A stretch of DNA of 64,000 nucleotides from Sitta carolinensis (taxonomy: Eukaryota > Chordata > Aves > Passeriformes > Sittidae), in the NCBI GenBank assembly GCA_032173965.1, contig CM063283.1, positions 79,052,743 to 79,116,742 of the forward strand. Direction: 5' to 3'. The first letter of the stretch is position 1, and every line of letters begins with the position of its first letter. Below the pieces are notes generated by a model, which worked only from the letters and a program-made list of their open reading frames with translations, had not been told where the DNA came from and did no database searches. Of this stretch, positions 61,089 through 64,000 are shown in pieces. The position numbers and the translations under genes are program-made.

Positions 61089-63308
61089 TGACAGTTTTAG
61101 GATTCCAGGTTTTGGTACATGAAAGTGGATTGTTTGTTTTGCTTTGGGTTGGGGTTTTTTTTGTGAGGGGCAAGGAGGAGAGGAAGGGGGAGCTGGTTTG
61201 TATAATCACTGTGTTCACTGGGATAACACTTACCTTGTTTCTAACAGAAACAGAAATGTGCTAGCTCAATTATGAACCGCACTGGCAAAGGACCCTTTCA
61301 AGTGCTTTTCACAAGTAACACCTTTGTGCACATCCTGCATAACACACATGGATGTGCTCAGTAGCATTCTTTCAAACAGTTTTATATCTCCAAAATTGTA
61401 AGAGTTACAACAGGTAAAGGATAATCATATAAAACAAAACGAACAAAAGACCCACAATTGAGTGAAAACATGCTAATTTTATTCTTCTGAATTAGTGATG
61501 ACATGGAAGTTCCTTGGGGGCTTACACAATTCACAGACTGACACATATTTTACCACAAGCATATTGTCTCTGTTCATTGAAATCTTTCTTCTCAGACCTT
61601 GATATGTGGTGAATTAGACACAGTAAGTTTCATCTCCATAGATTGCATCATTTTTATTAATTTTTCCTAGAGAAACTTGTATTATACAAAAAACAACTTG
61701 GATTTTTAGAATGCACTTGAAATCAGTGGGGGACAGAGCTGCATTATGTTTATAGTAGAAAATAATGCAACTTGTTTGTAGTAAATAAGCAAAGCAAAGC
61801 AGCCTTTTTGAGGACCAAGTGCCCATCCTACACAAGATTCTGGAGGGATTACTTCAGAATTATCTAGTTTGGTTGTGTAGCTTTAATGTTCATTAACTGT
61901 TAAGGACCACAGAGAGATGTCAGGCATCTGGCTTAGATGCTTGAAAGAGACACCTTATGAGTGCATAAAGTCCCTCTGAAAACCTTCAAAGCATCCATCC
62001 CTCGTTAATTCTAGGATCAAATGCAAGAGTATTTAATTACACAAAATGAAGAAGCTTTATTTAGAAGGACTCGTTCACAAGGCTTTTGAAGATATTTGGA
62101 ATATATGTAAAAATTGTATCAGCTATATTTTATGTCAAAAGTGGTGTGAAAATATTTTGCAGATGAAGTAATAAATGTGCCTAAAATCTTCAGTCTGCTT
62201 TTCGATTATAAATTTAATTTCCTAGTTATCACTTGAAGAAAACACTGGAAATTAAGCTTGCAAAAGAAAAAGCAAATGTTGAGTATATCTGAAGAGTAAA
62301 CCGTAGATAAATGCAAAAATATAAGTCAAATACTTGGAAAAGCCTTGTAGAATTTAGCAAGTGAATAGAAAGCAACTCAAGGGATCAGCAAAATAAAATG
62401 CTTCCTTACCGAAGAAGAAGAAACTTTCTGCTTGAGAAATAGATGTAAATACTTGATTTTTTCCCTCCCTAACTGACAAATAAATTACCTCTGTACTCAT
62501 ACAGAACGAGGAAAAAAATCCAACATTGATTAGATTTCTAATATTGCAAACAACCATCTACTAAGGTCTCATTTTTTTTTTCTTGTTTGAGAATAAATCT
62601 TTTAAAGATTACAAAGGATAAATCAGGTCACTGAACTTGATAAATGTCTCCAAATTAATCTCCTCTACTAGACCATTATTCTGTCATTGAGCATTTTCCC
62701 ATAACTGTAGTGTTATGAAACAGAAAGTGTATTTACGGCACAATCTAGAAGGACCAAAATTAGGCACAACTATTCTTTTGACGATTATCTTTGCAAACTA
62801 ATTACAAATGTAATACCTCCAAGGTCAAACAAAAAAAAAAGTAAACTCAGTTTCTCAACTGTTACCCTTTCATTTCAATACCACTGGACTAGATTCAGGC
62901 TTTGCTAATTGGTACATGCCTGTTATAGAAGTTGGACTAGCACCCTCACTCTTGCAGCAGCAGGAAGAAGGGTTGCTATGTGACTAATTACAGCTATCAG
63001 CAGTGGTTCTGTTTTAAACGGTGTATGAATTAGGCAGTCTCCTAGAAGCACACACAAGTGAATTTCCCATTAACAATGAGCAGCTCTGTGAAAAGAGCGC
63101 AGTATAAATTTACTTAGTCCATCCTGGGATTAGGCAGACAGCTCTACACTTATTTGGCCTCTGAAGTAAATTTCAGTCGAAAACTTAAGAGGATTTTCTA
63201 TGGCAAAATTAATTTTGCCACATACTTGGTGCCTTATTGCAATACAGACCATATTCCAATTCCAATTCCACTAATGCAAGCTGTGAGTGAGTTCATTGTG
63301 CTCGCTGG

Positions 63309-63352
63309 AATTACTCTAGATTTACAACAGTGTTATCTGAGATTTACACCTC
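63309..63352 (+). repeat. Possible trace of an ancient amniote palindromic repeat
   Basis: 'Gaattactctagatttacaa' followed by 'cagtgttatctgag' resembles one arm of a palindromic repeat that I recall from turtle, crocodile and bird genomes (arm wording of the type GGAGTTACTC...TTTACACCAGTGTAACTGAG). The opposite arm is not visible to the left. Only about 44 bp support this, so the call is tentative. Confidence 0.3.
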
Positions 63353-64000
63353 CATAAATTATTCTGAAATGTGGCCACATGGTCTGGGTGGTTGTTAGCT
63401 TAATAGGAAATATATACTTGCATAAATAGTTGATATCTTTCATACTAATTTGGGATCTCCATGGGTCTTCTTACCCATTTATATTAATTTACTACACTAG
63501 AAACATGCATGTCCAATTAATAACAAAGGTAATTCACTCACTGTTCATGATTAGCAAAATTTTTACCTTGCCATTAGACCTATCCTTACATAATATTTAT
63601 CTCCCTGAAATGTCCAGTACTGTTCTTGAAATCTCAAGGATTGTGTAGGTTTGTTGATCATGTCATCTTGTTTCTAAGGCTGTTGAAGTAGCCAGCTTTT
63701 TTCATAGTGATGACCAAAAAAATCTGAGCTATGGATTAGAACTGATCTAGAAGGAAAATCACAAATTGTACATTTTCAAGGAACATGAGTAGTGGGAAAA
63801 GACTGTAATATTAATTAAAGCTGTCACATAGGTCTCTCAGTCATTCTAGATTTCATTTAAAATCTCATTCCTGTTTGGGTTCTTGAATTTTTGCAGCTAT
63901 AGGAACAACTAGGATGAACATTTTCTTTCACATAAAATTGATTGCTTCTAAAACTTCAAGGAAATTAGATATGCCGTCTATCTCTCTTCTTTCATTGTCC

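Larger units (their letters stand above)
58071..64000. other. AT-rich non-coding DNA, mostly unrecognised
   Basis: The stretch contains a weak exon-like block (61005-61088), a G-rich strand patch (61147-61194) and a trace of an ancient repeat (63309-63352), listed separately. The 108-codon minus frame at 58213-58539 has no recognised family and may be partly old CR1. The other frames are short and ordinary. Confidence 0.5.

Noticed and set aside
1..64000. CRISPR array, operon, prophage or other prokaryotic-style system
   Set aside because: No regularly spaced direct repeats, no dense coding and no ribosome-binding-site-led genes. The CR1 and ERV content marks this as vertebrate nuclear DNA.

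Overview
The window looks like vertebrate, most probably bird, intergenic or deep-intronic DNA. It is about two-thirds A+T and has no convincing protein-coding gene. It carries many CR1 LINE fragments. Two long terminal repeats (LTRs) are of an ERVL-like family that I know from bird genomes, and there are microsatellites and long A/T homopolymers. All family names come from recognising conserved wording and structure in the sequence, not from a database search.

Layout. 1-7.5 kb is AT-rich unique DNA with one CR1 3' end (4702-5006, minus). 7640-8788 is the 3' part of an ERVL-like provirus: non-coding internal sequence followed by its LTR, plus strand. A small tandem duplication (8894-9010) and a (TG)n microsatellite (9855-9916) follow. 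9-19 kb is nearly featureless. 19.2-19.9 kb is a CR1 reverse-transcriptase fragment (plus) with an altered catalytic box. 23.4-24.0 kb is a CR1 of a different subfamily (minus). 24-32.5 kb is AT-rich. 32.5-33.4 kb is CR1 (minus), and 34.1-34.7 kb is a full-length solo LTR of the same family as at 8.3 kb, in the opposite orientation.

37.4-42.4 kb is the densest repeat cluster. It holds a minus-strand CR1 interrupted by a plus-strand CR1 tail, a further plus-strand CR1 3' end, and a 1.85-kb plus-strand CR1 that runs from the endonuclease region to the 3' terminus with large internal deletions. 45.4-46.5 kb holds a probable minus-strand LTR and a plus-strand CR1. 47.2-47.9 kb is a cluster of T/G-rich, A/C-rich and (TA)36 tracts. 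51.4-52.0 kb is an internal CR1 fragment (minus). 54.5-54.8 kb is a compact, CpG-retaining ERV LTR (minus), and 56.5-58.1 kb is a long old CR1 (minus). The last 6 kb is AT-rich, with a weak candidate exon (61005-61088) and a trace of an ancient amniote repeat (63309-63352).

There is no gene network to describe. The visible history is successive retrotransposon insertions, nested in one place, followed by decay. I found no evidence for a new biological system. The items most worth a second look are the nested CR1 pair, the CR1 that keeps both ends of its coding region, the ERVL remnants, the CpG-retaining LTR, the clustered low-complexity tracts and the exon-like block near 61.0 kb.
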